A stretch of DNA of 35,884 nucleotides from a virus, in IMG/VR virus record IMGVR_UViG_3300027971_000123, positions 1-35,884 of that record; one strand, written 5' to 3'. The notes under the pieces were generated by a model. The model was not told where the DNA came from. It was given only the letters and a program-made list of their open reading frames with translations, and searched no databases. Shown here piece by piece: positions 8,500-16,780 of this stretch. The first letter of the stretch is position 1. Each line of letters begins with the position of its first letter. The translations under genes and the position numbers were made by a program.

Positions 8500-10544
8500 T
8501 ATCTACGCCCATCCGGTCTACCATCTAATCTTGGACTACCTAGCTGCCATTGAACGTCTACATTACTTGATGAAATCTCTACCGCCATCTGTCTTGCACG
8601 GGTTCTTAAAAAGACTTGTTCTGTATATATGTCCACTGCCGTCTGTATTACAGAGGCCGATTCGGTATTACTATATGCCGATCCGGGGAAGTTGCGTGGC
8701 TTAATTGTCATTGTTACTTCAGGCAGCGTAGCCGTAGAACCCGTAAAACTTACGTCTGGAATAATCCGCTTAGTCAATATAAACTGATCCCCGTCAAGTA
8801 AATCAAAGTCAGATGAGGCAATATATGAGGCCATAGCAGATACATTATCATTTGTTCCTTGCTCATGGTTGTACATAATAGCGTCAGCAGTAAGCTCACT
8901 AGATAAGATTGTTTGTGAAATGTTTACTGTATAAGTCCCTATTCCACCAGTTCCTGTTCCTAGTGCAGTTATTAATGTACCAGTTAAGACAGCACCACCT
9001 GTTATAACACTACCTATTTTTAATATTCCAGAGTTAATTGCCGTTACCGTCATGGTTGTTCCAGTAATAGATGCAGTAATGTAGGTTGCAGTAAATGCTT
9101 GAGGGTATTCCCTTAGTGATGAATCTGACCATGCCGTTCTTTGGATTGATCCGTAATACCAAATTTTTTCTAAATGATTGTAGATAACGTAGGCATTATT
9201 AATCTGGCTAGTTGCTGTTGGATAAAACCACCAGATTTCATTCCAGCCTTCATTTGTTCCTGAAACTACTTGATCGGTTTGATCATAATTAAAGTTCTCA
9301 AAAACGTGGTTTCGTAATGAGCAAGGCAGAGTCTCTACTCTACCGCCATATGCATAAAACTTATCATGTCCCATCCAGTAGGCTGTGTTATTCACAGTCA
9401 CCACAGATCTTGGGCTGATAATAGATATATTGTCTGACAACTCAGTTAGTCCAAATACGTCTGTTGTGCCTAAGAATTGGAACGAGTTTAATGTTCCTTC
9501 CGTATATACAAGGATTTCTTGTCGTGTTGCAATGGCACAAACAATCTGTGAACCACGAGATACTCGAATAAATCCCGCCGTATTAGTCGTTAATGGTGTC
9601 CATATATTCGGCTCATCTTGACTTGCCCATCTAATTAATAAAGGATCAAACGCTCCTCCACCATACGGCGTTGCACCAAAACAAACTAAATGTTTACTAT
9701 TTTGTGATACTAAAGTCTGCATAGCCTGAGTCGGCACATCTGCGGCTGGTACTGTATTTATCGTAGTTGTGGATAATAACGATGCACGAGTTGTTAATGA
9801 TGAGGAATATTGCCAGTAGTAAATAGCGCCGTTTCGTACATTAGCCACCATATCATCATCAAAGTTACCTATAAACCAATCTCTTTGAGCTAGGTAAACG
9901 GGTGTTGCTGATCCTGCACCCCACGCTCCTGCTGAGTACGCACTTGCTCCCCAACCATAACCCTGTGTTGCATTGTCATAACCAATGTTAATTTGAAACG
10001 CCGCTGTAATCCCTGCTCCCCCACCTGTTGCTGTAGAGGTAGCCGCTGCTGTAGCAGTAATTGAGAATGAATTAGCGGTTATATACGTCATAATATATTC
10101 GGCATTAAGTACTGTTGCCGAGATACCGCCTACTGCTGAAGCACCTGAAAAGGTTACATAGTCTCCACTTGCACCACCGTGAACTGCAATAGCCACAACT
10201 ACCGTTTTAGATCCGTTTGTAGTCGTAAAACAATTATTAGTTGCTGGTGAGGTAAATGTTTGTCGAATTGGAGTCATGTCATATAACTGCTGACCAGCTT
10301 CGATATATAGCTTTCTACTTGACCCAATCCCTAAAAAATTCTCGTTACTAGTGGTTATCCAGTTAAATGCTTGTCGTACAATGCCCGGAATAATAAGTAA
10401 AGAGTACCTTAACCAACCCCCCACCTTTTGTGGAAAGCCGGAACGGAATCGTACTTTATCGCACTCAAACCATCCACCCTCGTTTGAGTAGTTTGTCTGA
10501 TCTCGATTAACTCCGGGCTTAAACTGGATTTTCTGTAATGGCAT
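8499..10544 (-). CDS. Tail nozzle-like protein (P22 gp10 / T7 gp12 role)
   Basis: This 681-residue beta-rich protein starts [20 protein letters not shown], followed by [21 protein letters not shown], a beginning I associate with propeller-type nozzle proteins of short-tailed phages. Repeated aromatic strand segments follow ([86 protein letters not shown]). Two low-complexity Thr/Ala-rich beta insertions interrupt the core at about residues 105-175 and 490-550. The nozzle closes the distal end of the tail after the adaptor ring. It sits immediately after the endolysin gene (1-nt gap). The family assignment rests on motif recognition and context, so an alternative large tail hub remains possible. 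Confidence 0.7.
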   Translation of the reverse strand: MPLQKIQFKPGVNRDQTNYSNEGGWFECDKVRFRSGFPQKVGGWLRYSLLIIPGIVRQAFNWITTSNENFLGIGSSRKLYIEAGQQLYDMTPIRQTFTSPATNNCFTTTNGSKTVVVAIAVHGGASGDYVTFSGASAVGGISATVLNAEYIMTYITANSFSITATAAATSTATGGGAGITAAFQINIGYDNATQGYGWGASAYSAGAWGAGSATPVYLAQRDWFIGNFDDDMVANVRNGAIYYWQYSSSLTTRASLLSTTTINTVPAADVPTQAMQTLVSQNSKHLVCFGATPYGGGAFDPLLIRWASQDEPNIWTPLTTNTAGFIRVSRGSQIVCAIATRQEILVYTEGTLNSFQFLGTTDVFGLTELSDNISIISPRSVVTVNNTAYWMGHDKFYAYGGRVETLPCSLRNHVFENFNYDQTDQVVSGTNEGWNEIWWFYPTATSQINNAYVIYNHLEKIWYYGSIQRTAWSDSSLREYPQAFTATYITASITGTTMTVTAINSGILKIGSVITGGAVLTGTLITALGTGTGGIGTYTVNISQTILSSELTADAIMYNHEQGTNDNVSAMASYIASSDFDLLDGDQFILTKRIIPDVSFTGSTATLPEVTMTIKPRNFPGSAYSNTESASVIQTAVDIYTEQVFLRTRARQMAVEISSSNVDVQWQLGSPRLDGRPDGRR

Positions 10545-10545
10545 C

Positions 10546-11082
10546 TTAACCTATCATGGTCGAGGCGGATGTTTGCACATCGGCTACCCGCTTGAGCCAG
10601 CCTTTGCCATAGGTTGGAAAGGTTGGTAGTGATTTATAGAACGCTTCTTTACTGTGACTAAACTTTTCAAGCAGGTCTTTACCTTCAGCATCTTGAATCG
10701 CCTTCATGGTTGCCGGACCAATTGAGCCATCGGCAGTTACACCAAGAGCCTTTTGTATCATCTTACGAGCAGCGGCTGGTCCAGCATTAATAGCAAAGTC
10801 GAAAACAGCGTAGTCCACGCCAGCAGGTAAATCATCACCCCTGACTGCATCCCAATAATCTCTTTTATATAACGGTTTAACATCTTCTTTCTTTAGCGCT
10901 TTCATGTCGTCTTGAGTTACTTGATGCCCTATGTACTTCTCCCAGTTAGCTTGGGTACAACCCCACATGGTAGAACCTTTGCGCCCGTCTGGTAACTTAT
11001 TGCCGGGGTCACGCTCATCATTAGTAAAACCGCCCTCATGGGCTATGACCATATCAAAAGACTTATCCCAATTATTTAGCAT
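10546..11082 (-). CDS. Endolysin: GH108-type N-acetylmuramidase with peptidoglycan-binding domain
   Basis: The 178-residue protein begins with the GH108 signature [13 protein letters not shown], with probable catalytic Glu16 in the EGG motif. A C-terminal PG_binding_3-type segment ([16 protein letters not shown], about residues 114-129) is the usual partner in this family. These enzymes hydrolyse the glycan backbone of peptidoglycan and cause lysis. No signal peptide or membrane anchor is seen, so release would depend on the holin just upstream, whose gene it overlaps by 11 bp (11072-11082). Length and domain order are normal for a complete GH108 endolysin. Confidence 0.93.
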   Translation of the reverse strand: MLNNWDKSFDMVIAHEGGFTNDERDPGNKLPDGRKGSTMWGCTQANWEKYIGHQVTQDDMKALKKEDVKPLYKRDYWDAVRGDDLPAGVDYAVFDFAINAGPAAARKMIQKALGVTADGSIGPATMKAIQDAEGKDLLEKFSHSKEAFYKSLPTFPTYGKGWLKRVADVQTSASTMIG

Positions 11083-11473
11083 TTTTTTTCATGTCCATAA
11101 TTTTTTCAAGGGTTCTACCACCGAAATAAAAGCTCATAATGAGCATACCCCACTGCCCAAGCAACTCCACATAATTGTTATTTACTTCTACATCCCAAGC
11201 ACTCATCATAGCAAAGGTTGTGTAGGTCATTAGGATAAATACCAGCGTCATTGGACGGATGTTCTTAGATAGCCAAGAGTCTGACATCATGTCGGCTTGT
11301 AGTCGTTTAGTCAGTTCTTGTTGCTCGCTTACATCTGCTTGTAACTGAGCCAACTCGCCATTCTGAGCTAGGGTTGCTAACTCCAACTGTGCCTTAGCCT
11401 TGGCTTCCGGGTCGGGAATCAACTTATCAATTAACTTACCGCCTATGTTGAGTATTGCGTCAAGTCCTAACAT
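11072..11473 (-). CDS. Holin, 3TM superfamily type
   Basis: This 133-residue protein matches the pattern of the GTA_holin_3TM family. An amphipathic N-terminus with KLIDKLIPDPEAKAKAQLEL (residues 13-32) is followed by a charged helix, the conserved SWLSKNIRPMT segment, a membrane span near 74-92, a second span near 102-118 (LLGQWGMLIMSFYFGG) and a short basic tail. Such proteins make inner-membrane lesions that let endolysin reach the wall. The next gene is the GH108 endolysin, which it overlaps. It starts one base from the stop of the upstream 87-aa membrane protein. The assignment is strong on sequence and context. Confidence 0.88.
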   Translation of the reverse strand: MLGLDAILNIGGKLIDKLIPDPEAKAKAQLELATLAQNGELAQLQADVSEQQELTKRLQADMMSDSWLSKNIRPMTLVFILMTYTTFAMMSAWDVEVNNNYVELLGQWGMLIMSFYFGGRTLEKIMDMKKNAK

Positions 11474-11736
11474 TATTTTCTCTTTTCTCGTTCTTCAAGC
11501 AACTGTACCTTAACTTGTAGTTGATGGATGTCTTTATAAACTTCTTCTTTAAGTCTATGCCTTGCCTCGGCAGACAAGGGCGAGTCAGTCGGCACATTTT
11601 CTTTGGTAATTAGTGCTGGCATCTGCCCTTCAATCTTTGTTAAACGTGTAGAAAAATCCGCAACCTGACCAAGTAGCCAAGCCAAACACGCTACAACAAT
11701 TGGCAGTACCGCTTTTAGAACGTCTTGAATGTTCAT
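11473..11736 (-). CDS. Small inner-membrane/coiled-coil protein, spanin-like candidate (87 aa)
   Basis: One N-terminal membrane span (VLKAVLPIVVACLAWLLGQV, residues 6-25) is followed by a long hydrophilic helix with KIEGQMPALITKENVPTDSP and a terminal coiled coil (HQLQVKVQLLEEREKRK). This type II layout next to holin and endolysin genes is what an inner-membrane spanin looks like, but no nested outer-membrane lipoprotein gene was found, so the role is tentative. The MPALITKENVPTDSPLSAEAR segment is one I recall from unassigned proteins in phage lysis regions. Its ATG overlaps the stop of the 48-aa gene as ATGA, and its stop abuts the holin start. Confidence 0.75.
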   Translation of the reverse strand: MNIQDVLKAVLPIVVACLAWLLGQVADFSTRLTKIEGQMPALITKENVPTDSPLSAEARHRLKEEVYKDIHQLQVKVQLLEEREKRK

Positions 11737-11879
11737 TTCTTATTCCAAAGTTCAAACAGCGTCTTCACTTTTTCTTCAAGGACTGACACTTTATTATCCA
11801 TTTTGGCAAGCACAATAACTAGCGTTACAAACCCTACGAGTAGAGGCCAAATCTTTGCTAGTATGTCTACTGTTTCCAT
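11733..11879 (-). CDS. Small single-span membrane protein of the lysis group (48 aa)
   Basis: An ATG at 11879 preceded by AAAGGGGAGC opens a 48-codon frame beginning METVDILAKIWPLLVGF and continuing VTLVIVLAKMDNKVSVLEEK. It has one membrane span (about residues 8-25) and a short coiled coil. The stop TGA overlaps the next ATG as ATGA, and the frame exactly fills what would otherwise be a 171-bp gap in a gapless operon, which strongly supports it as real. It could be a second holin or antiholin, or a partner of the following spanin-like protein; sequence alone does not decide. The GC-rich segment just upstream could fold over its Shine-Dalgarno. Confidence 0.78.
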   Translation of the reverse strand: METVDILAKIWPLLVGFVTLVIVLAKMDNKVSVLEEKVKTLFELWNKK

Positions 11880-11881
11880 TG

Positions 11882-11908
11882 CTCCCCTTTAAGGGGGTTG
11901 CCCCCCCC
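11882..11908 (-). promoter_or_regulatory. G-C-G tract with alternative hairpins over a Shine-Dalgarno
   Basis: Read on the minus strand, eight G (11908-11901) are followed by CAA, five C (11897-11893), TTAAA and GGGGAG (11887-11882), just before the ATG at 11879. The C run can pair either with the upstream G run or with the downstream GGGG, which is the Shine-Dalgarno of the 48-aa lysis-group gene. The two pairings exclude each other. That it acts as a translational switch is inference. Confidence 0.4.
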
Positions 11909-12144
11909 TACTGCACTGTCTCTTCAGGCACCTTTTCTAAAGGAGCCACTAAAGATTGCTTTAACATATTAACAAATGCTTGTTTTCCCACATTGAGTTG
12001 GTCAAGATTAAACTGCGATGATGCCATTTTCCGACTTAAATCATCAATGTGATTAACCATCATTTGCTGCTCGTTGGTCATATTGTCTATCAAATACTCT
12101 ACTTCATCAATAGTTATGGCGGGCTTTTTAGTGTTTTCGCTCAT
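11908..12144 (-). CDS. Small conserved phage protein, DUF6447-like (78 aa)
   Basis: The protein is a predicted helical bundle: KPAITIDEVEYLIDNMTNEQ, QMMVNHIDDLSRKMASSQFN, then LDQLNVGKQAFVNML. The order 'acid-rich strand, NHI-x-DL, FNLDQL-x-V, AFVNML' is what I remember of DUF6447 proteins, which have no known function. It lies between the fibre gene and the lysis genes with its own Shine-Dalgarno (AGGAGAATAGC before ATG 12144). No membrane segment is present, so it is not itself a holin. The family name is given from memory and should be regarded as probable. Confidence 0.72.
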   Translation of the reverse strand: MSENTKKPAITIDEVEYLIDNMTNEQQMMVNHIDDLSRKMASSQFNLDQLNVGKQAFVNMLKQSLVAPLEKVPEETVQ

Positions 12145-12177
12145 GCTATTCTCCTAGGTTGTACTACGGTTTAAAAA

Positions 12178-12390
12178 CTATTGTGCTGCACTCCTTAAAG
12201 GAGTTAAATCTTCTGTTGTCCAAAAGTCTTTAGCAATCATAATTTCAAGATGTTCTTTGTTACGCTTTAAAATATCAGCCCAATCTTTATCAGACATATC
12301 TTCTGTCTTTCCCGCATTAATTAGATTAACTGAATCCATTGCCGCACTATAGTGTTTAGCAATTTGTTCTGCTGTTATTGTGTTTTCCAT
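12178..12390 (-). CDS. Small conserved phage protein of unknown function (70 aa)
   Basis: An acidic, helical protein containing ITAEQIAKHYSAAMDSVNLI, NAGKTEDMSDKDWADILKRN and KEHLEIMIAKDFWTTEDLTP. I recognise this as a recurrent small ORF directly after tail fibre genes in environmental phages, without a known function. It starts at ATG 12390 behind AAGGAGAATTAA. Its place after the fibre gene would suit a fibre-assembly helper, but nothing in the sequence proves it. Confidence 0.75.
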   Translation of the reverse strand: MENTITAEQIAKHYSAAMDSVNLINAGKTEDMSDKDWADILKRNKEHLEIMIAKDFWTTEDLTPLRSAAQ

Positions 12391-12400
12391 TTAATTCTCC

Positions 12401-15343
12401 TTAAGGGTGGGTTGCTTTGTATGCGTCAAATTCTGCTTTGAGTTCTTGAATTGCTGAGACAAGTGTTGCTACCAAGAATGATGTATCTACACCTTGGGGC
12501 ATGATTGAACCATCTTCTTTAAGTGCATCTTTTTCCCCTGATACTGCTTGTGGACATATTTTGGCTAGTTCGTGAGCAATAAAGCCTTCGGCCTTAGAGC
12601 CGTCAGATTTCCACTTATAAGTGACTGGCTTTAGTTGAGCCACTCTAGCCAATGCACCTGTCATTGGTTGCACATCCTCTTTTAACCGATAGTCAGATGA
12701 AGTAACATAAGATGTTGTAGTACCACTTACTGATACATAACCACAAGTAGAAAATGTATTGCCATTATTACTCCAAATTGCACCATAATATTGGGCAGTT
12801 CCACTTGCATTTGTAGATTGATAAGCCGCTGTGCCATTAGCGCATAATGCTACTACAGAATTACCACCTGTATTAACAAAAGTAGCCTTAGCCACTTGCG
12901 TTAAAGCAGAATCATTACCAACTATAAAATTACCACTATCGTTAAATATCCCTCTAGGATTCCCATCACCATCAGATAAGACGATGTAGTTACTTGCTGT
13001 ACGGATGTCTAGACCACCATTGTTACCTGTATATTTACCAATAATAGTATTTTTAGAACCCGTGGTAATTTGACCGCCAGCGTTATACCCTACAAAAGTA
13101 TTTGTTGAGCCTGTTGTTAAATCATATCCAGCCTGTAATCCAACAGCAGTATTTAATGTTCCAGTTGTATTTGTATATAAGGCTTGAAAACCTATCGCTG
13201 TGTTGGCAGAGGCGGTGGTATTTGAGTAAAGGGCTTGTAAACCAATTCCTGTGTTTTGTCCGCCAGATGAATTAGAATAACCCGTATCAGAACCCATCCA
13301 AGTATTTTGTGCGCCTGTAGTTGTATACCCTGCTCTGTAACCTACTGCTGTGTTACCAGAGGCAGTGGTATTATTAAAAAGTGCTGATGCACCAACAGCA
13401 GTGTTATATGCTCCAGTTGTGTTTGAATACAATGCCGCTTGACCAAAAGCACTATTAAAAAACCCAGTAGTGTTTGTTGCTAGTGAGTCCGAACCAAATG
13501 CGGAACTTGCATAGCCACTTGTAGTGGCTCTCATAGATATATAACCAAATGCGCTATTAGAGTTTGTTGTAGTTTGTGTTGATAGTGCTTGGTAGCCAAC
13601 AGCAGTAGAGTTAAATCCAGTAGTGTTGGCACTCATTGTTTGATAACCTACCGCTGTATTGTATGAGGCGGTGGTGTTTGCTTGAAGTGCATAGTCACCT
13701 ATACCAATATTGTAATTACCTGTTGTGTTAGCAAGTAAAGTTGTATTACCTACTGCCGTATTAGATGCGCCAGTAGTATTATTTCTTAGTGCTGAAGTGC
13801 CAATAGCAGTAACAAAACCTGTAGTATTAGCAGCCCCCGCTTGGTAACCTACGGCTGTGTTGTATCCTGCCGTACTAGCAAACAACGCTTGATAACCTAC
13901 TGCTGTGTTGTATGAGGCTGTGGTGTTGGAATAAAGAGCTTGTCTACCTATGCTTACATTAAATGCACCCGTTGTGTTTGAGTACATTGCGGCAGCACTG
14001 ATTGCAACATTTGCCTCGCCCGTAGTATTACTTCTTAAAGAAGAAGCGCCTATAGCCGTTGTAAAATTCCCAGTGGTATTTGAATACCCCGCTTGATACC
14101 CCAAAAAAATAGTTTCGGTAGCCGTAGTATTACTATACCCTGCTTGATAACCTACTGCTGTGTTGTTAGATGCGGTGGTGTTGTTGACTAATGATTGTCT
14201 TCCATAAGCCGTGTTATATGCGCCAGATGTGTTTGATTGAAGCGATCCAACACCAAAAGCAGAATTGTCAGTGCCAGTGGTATTTGCTTGCAATGCGCTA
14301 ACGCCAAGGGCTGAGTTTAATTGACCCGATGTATTTGCAATTAAAGCCTGCCAACCAATTGCAGTGTTATACGCACCTGTTTGGGAGCCACCACCCAAAG
14401 CACTCACACCCACCGCAGTGTTGGTAGACACCGCACCAGCACCACGACCAACAGTAAGACCATTTACAGAAGCGTCGTTAACAGTAGTTAATATACCAGC
14501 GGCGGTAATTCGCATTCTGTCTGTGTTATTGGTAAAAAAGACAAGTGGGTGATTTGTTGCTGTTCTTATTGAGCCTGAAGTTGAATCCGCATACATTGAC
14601 ACAACAACATCATTTGTTGTTTCTCGAACTAATACTTCTGGTTGAGATGTGCCGTTAACATATAGCATTTGAGTTGTAGTACCAAATCCCGGTGCTTCTG
14701 CTACAGCACCAACATGAAGTAATGCTTGTGGACTAGAAGTACCCACACCAACCGAACCTGATGTAGTAACAAAATTAGCACCTGTAGCAGCAGTTAATGT
14801 AGTGCCGTTAAATGTTAAGTTGGCTGAGTCTGTTTCTAATCCGCCTGTTGTGGAGTACACTACTCGACCAGATGTAAGTCCTGAGTTAGTAATTGATGTA
14901 GCAGTAATTGCGCCTGTAGAGATTGAACTCGCATAATTCACGGCTTCTACCACATTCGTACCGTTGTTATAGACAAACATGGTCTTACCAGCAGCTACGG
15001 CAATTCCTGTTCCTGTTGTGTTCTTAACCGTTACCGCATCCGCTAGACCGTTATTAACTAGGTAAAGTTTCTCAATCTGGCATCCAGAACCAAGGATTAA
15101 GTTCCTTGCACCGCCAGATGTACCTGTTAGATTAAGGCGTAAATTACGGGCTGACTGTGTAGCATTTGTATCTACTAAAGTTATGGTTACGTCTGCACTT
15201 GAGAAGGCTACGTCCGCTGAACCTGTTATTGCCTCACCTAGAGCAGAATCGCCCAAGTTTACGTTGGTTGTTGCGCCCCATGTACCGGTCTGATCTCCCG
15301 TGCCGATTAACTCTATTTTTAGTGCTGAATATGTGGATGCCAT
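12401..15343 (-). CDS. Tail fibre/spike with YadA-like repeats and C-terminal S74 intramolecular chaperone
   Basis: This is a 980-residue receptor-binding type protein. The N-terminus (YSALKIELIGTGDQTGTWGA, residues 5-24) is a virion-attachment segment known from many phage fibres. Residues about 306-771 contain roughly 27 repeats of 16-17 residues of the type NTAVGYQALYSNTTGAY, the pattern of left-handed trimeric beta-rolls in YadA-type adhesins. From about 880 to the end lies a Peptidase_S74 (endosialidase chaperone) domain with SDYRLKEDV, KPVTYKWK and GFIAHEL. In that family the domain drives trimerisation and is then cut off autocatalytically near the SDYRLKE motif. The gene starts behind AAGGAAAACAA and follows the 232-aa beta-repeat protein. 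It probably sets host range. Confidence 0.92.
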   Translation of the reverse strand: MASTYSALKIELIGTGDQTGTWGATTNVNLGDSALGEAITGSADVAFSSADVTITLVDTNATQSARNLRLNLTGTSGGARNLILGSGCQIEKLYLVNNGLADAVTVKNTTGTGIAVAAGKTMFVYNNGTNVVEAVNYASSISTGAITATSITNSGLTSGRVVYSTTGGLETDSANLTFNGTTLTAATGANFVTTSGSVGVGTSSPQALLHVGAVAEAPGFGTTTQMLYVNGTSQPEVLVRETTNDVVVSMYADSTSGSIRTATNHPLVFFTNNTDRMRITAAGILTTVNDASVNGLTVGRGAGAVSTNTAVGVSALGGGSQTGAYNTAIGWQALIANTSGQLNSALGVSALQANTTGTDNSAFGVGSLQSNTSGAYNTAYGRQSLVNNTTASNNTAVGYQAGYSNTTATETIFLGYQAGYSNTTGNFTTAIGASSLRSNTTGEANVAISAAAMYSNTTGAFNVSIGRQALYSNTTASYNTAVGYQALFASTAGYNTAVGYQAGAANTTGFVTAIGTSALRNNTTGASNTAVGNTTLLANTTGNYNIGIGDYALQANTTASYNTAVGYQTMSANTTGFNSTAVGYQALSTQTTTNSNSAFGYISMRATTSGYASSAFGSDSLATNTTGFFNSAFGQAALYSNTTGAYNTAVGASALFNNTTASGNTAVGYRAGYTTTGAQNTWMGSDTGYSNSSGGQNTGIGLQALYSNTTASANTAIGFQALYTNTTGTLNTAVGLQAGYDLTTGSTNTFVGYNAGGQITTGSKNTIIGKYTGNNGGLDIRTASNYIVLSDGDGNPRGIFNDSGNFIVGNDSALTQVAKATFVNTGGNSVVALCANGTAAYQSTNASGTAQYYGAIWSNNGNTFSTCGYVSVSGTTTSYVTSSDYRLKEDVQPMTGALARVAQLKPVTYKWKSDGSKAEGFIAHELAKICPQAVSGEKDALKEDGSIMPQGVDTSFLVATLVSAIQELKAEFDAYKATHP
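13020..14425 (-). repeat. About 27 tandem 16-17-residue YadA-head-like repeats in the fibre
   Basis: Successive units read, for example, NTAVGVSALGGGSQTGAY, NTAIGWQALIANTSGQL, NSALGVSALQANTTGTD, NTAVGYQALFASTAGY and NTFVGYNAGGQITTGSK. The conserved core is N-[TS]-A-[VIF]-G-x-x-[AS]-L followed by NTT-G/A. Codon use varies between units, so the array is old and kept at the protein level, although some units (NTAVGYQA-type) are near-copies of each other. Confidence 0.9.
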
Positions 15344-15353
15344 TTGTTTTCCT

Positions 15354-16052
15354 TTATGCCGCTATATCATTCCATACCGGAGTTTGTGTATCAATAATAT
15401 CAGTCCAAGTAGGTGTTTGTCCATCATTTATCGCCCCCCAATTTGGCACTTGATTCGTATCTATAATGCCCCAAACCAATACCGGCTCTATCTCTCCTGT
15501 TGCTGATACACCTACTACATATACTTCAACAGATGGTAATACGGTTACCGTTCCTACATCACCTGTTGCACTTACACCTGTTACGTTAACATTTGTCTGT
15601 ATAACTACTGTTACAGTACCAACTTGTCCAGTTCCATCTACGCCCGTTACACTAATGCTAACGTCCGTTTGAATACTTACACTACCTACACTTGCAGTCC
15701 CTGCTACGCCAGTAACGTCTACATTAACATCACAAGTAACAGTAACTAACCCAACTGCGCCCGTCCCAGATACTCCTGTTACGCTAACTTCTGCCGTTCC
15801 TGTAACACTTACAGATCCCACACTTCCAGTAGAATCTACTCCCGTTACTGAAACATCAGCATCTGCTGTAACAGTTACAGTCCCTACACTTGCCGTTCCA
15901 GATACACCAGTTACACTTACATTTGCATCTGCATTTATTGTTACAGAACCTATTGATCCTATTACTTCAAATGATACATTTCCATTACCCCAAGATGCCT
16001 CACCCCATCCTTGGCTTCCATAACCTCCTAGGGCAATTGATACATCAGCCAC
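15354..16052 (-). CDS. Beta-repeat structural protein with Trp-rich terminal motif (232 aa)
   Basis: Translation appears to start at GTG 16052, two bases after the upstream stop. After a Gly/Trp-rich beginning (GGYGSQGWGEASWGNGNVS) come about seven units of roughly 22 residues of the type VSVTGVSGTASVGTVTVTAD, alternating Val/Thr with Gly turns, a pattern fitting a beta-solenoid or stacked beta-sandwich. The C-terminus holds three short units: DTNQVPNWGAIN, DGQTPTWTDII and DTQTPVWNDIAA. It lies just upstream of the fibre gene, so it is likely a virion surface or fibre-associated protein. I do not recognise a characterised homologue. No Shine-Dalgarno is obvious, so it is probably translated by coupling. 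Confidence 0.78.
   Translation of the reverse strand: MADVSIALGGYGSQGWGEASWGNGNVSFEVIGSIGSVTINADANVSVTGVSGTASVGTVTVTADADVSVTGVDSTGSVGSVSVTGTAEVSVTGVSGTGAVGLVTVTCDVNVDVTGVAGTASVGSVSIQTDVSISVTGVDGTGQVGTVTVVIQTNVNVTGVSATGDVGTVTVLPSVEVYVVGVSATGEIEPVLVWGIIDTNQVPNWGAINDGQTPTWTDIIDTQTPVWNDIAA
15470..15960 (-). repeat. About seven 22-residue VTGV-x-GT-x-SVGTVTV repeats
   Basis: The repeated unit is V-[SN]-V-T-G-V-[SDA]-[GSA]-T-[AGS]-x-VG-x-VTV followed by a variable 4-5-residue link. Examples are VTGVSGTASVGTVTVTAD, VTGVDSTGSVGSVSVTG, VTGVAGTASVGSVSIQTD and VTGVSATGDVGTVTVLPS. The underlying DNA is only loosely repeated because synonymous positions differ. Confidence 0.85.
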
Positions 16053-16054
16053 AT

Positions 16055-16492
16055 TTACGCTATTCGAATGATGGCGTTAGTTGAATCTGCCGCAGGAAAT
16101 ACAATTGTAAATGTTCCCGAAGTAGATGTCTTAGCACCACCAAAGTCTAGTACGCATACTGTTGGATCACCAGCCGCCGTATCGTTATATATCAAAGCCC
16201 CATAAGCAGTAATCGTAGCTGTAGTAAACGATAAGTCAGCAAAGTCTGTAAAAGCTGTAGTTGAAGTAGACGTTGGCGTTACGTTTGTCAATGTCCCACC
16301 ACCTGCTGTATAAGTACCAGAGTTAGCTACTTCGTTTGTGGCTGTATACGCTGTGGTCGCCGCTGTAAAGGACGCTGAGTTATTGTACAAAGCTAACTTA
16401 AACGTATTTCCTGTACCAGTTGTAAAGTTATGCACTGCTTTCATTAACTCTACTTTAAAGCTAGTACACATAAAATTGCCTGTAAATGCCAT
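16055..16492 (-). CDS. Conserved small virion structural protein (145 aa)
   Basis: The start MAFTGNFMCTSFKVELMKAV follows ATAGGAGTTTATT. The protein continues NFTTGTGNTFKLALYNNSAS and ATNEVANSGTYTAGGGTLTN, and ends TFTIVFPAADSTNAIIRIA. This highly characteristic beta-rich sequence recurs in structural gene blocks of many environmental phages; I know no assigned role. Alternating Thr/Ala/Val strands and the absence of charged segments suggest a surface decoration or fibre-base protein. An internal ATG (MCTSFKVEL) is possible, but the first ATG has the better Shine-Dalgarno. It is followed two bases later by the beta-repeat gene. Confidence 0.78.
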   Translation of the reverse strand: MAFTGNFMCTSFKVELMKAVHNFTTGTGNTFKLALYNNSASFTAATTAYTATNEVANSGTYTAGGGTLTNVTPTSTSTTAFTDFADLSFTTATITAYGALIYNDTAAGDPTVCVLDFGGAKTSTSGTFTIVFPAADSTNAIIRIA

Positions 16493-16501
16493 AATAAACT
16501 C

Positions 16502-16780
16502 CTATAAAAGATTAATTAGTTCTGCATGACCTGAATCTTTAAGCTTTTGTGCAATAGTTACACGGTCAAATTTAACTGCTTCATTCATGTAAAAAACTAA
16601 TATCCCACGAATATGTTCACGAAACGCTACTGCCTGATCTCGAATGACGGGATGTGACTGATCGCCAATCTGAATAATTTTATCTACTGCTCGATCTGCT
16701 AATTCTTCTGGCGTAAACCCACGGTAGTCTACTGTTGCTACTTGAATTAGTCCTATCTCACTTTTGTTCTGTGCGTTCAT
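16502..16780 (-). CDS. Small conserved helical protein of unknown function (92 aa)
   Basis: The segment GFTPEELADRAVDKIIQIGD, then QSHPVIRDQAVAFREHIRGI and LVFYMNEAVKFDR is predicted to be all helix. I recognise it as a common companion of the SU10-type adaptor gene in phage structural blocks, without known function. Its ATG overlaps the stop of the adaptor gene as ATGA (16777-16780). The soluble, charged character suggests an assembly factor or minor virion protein. That is inference. Confidence 0.75.
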   Translation of the reverse strand: MNAQNKSEIGLIQVATVDYRGFTPEELADRAVDKIIQIGDQSHPVIRDQAVAFREHIRGILVFYMNEAVKFDRVTIAQKLKDSGHAELINLL

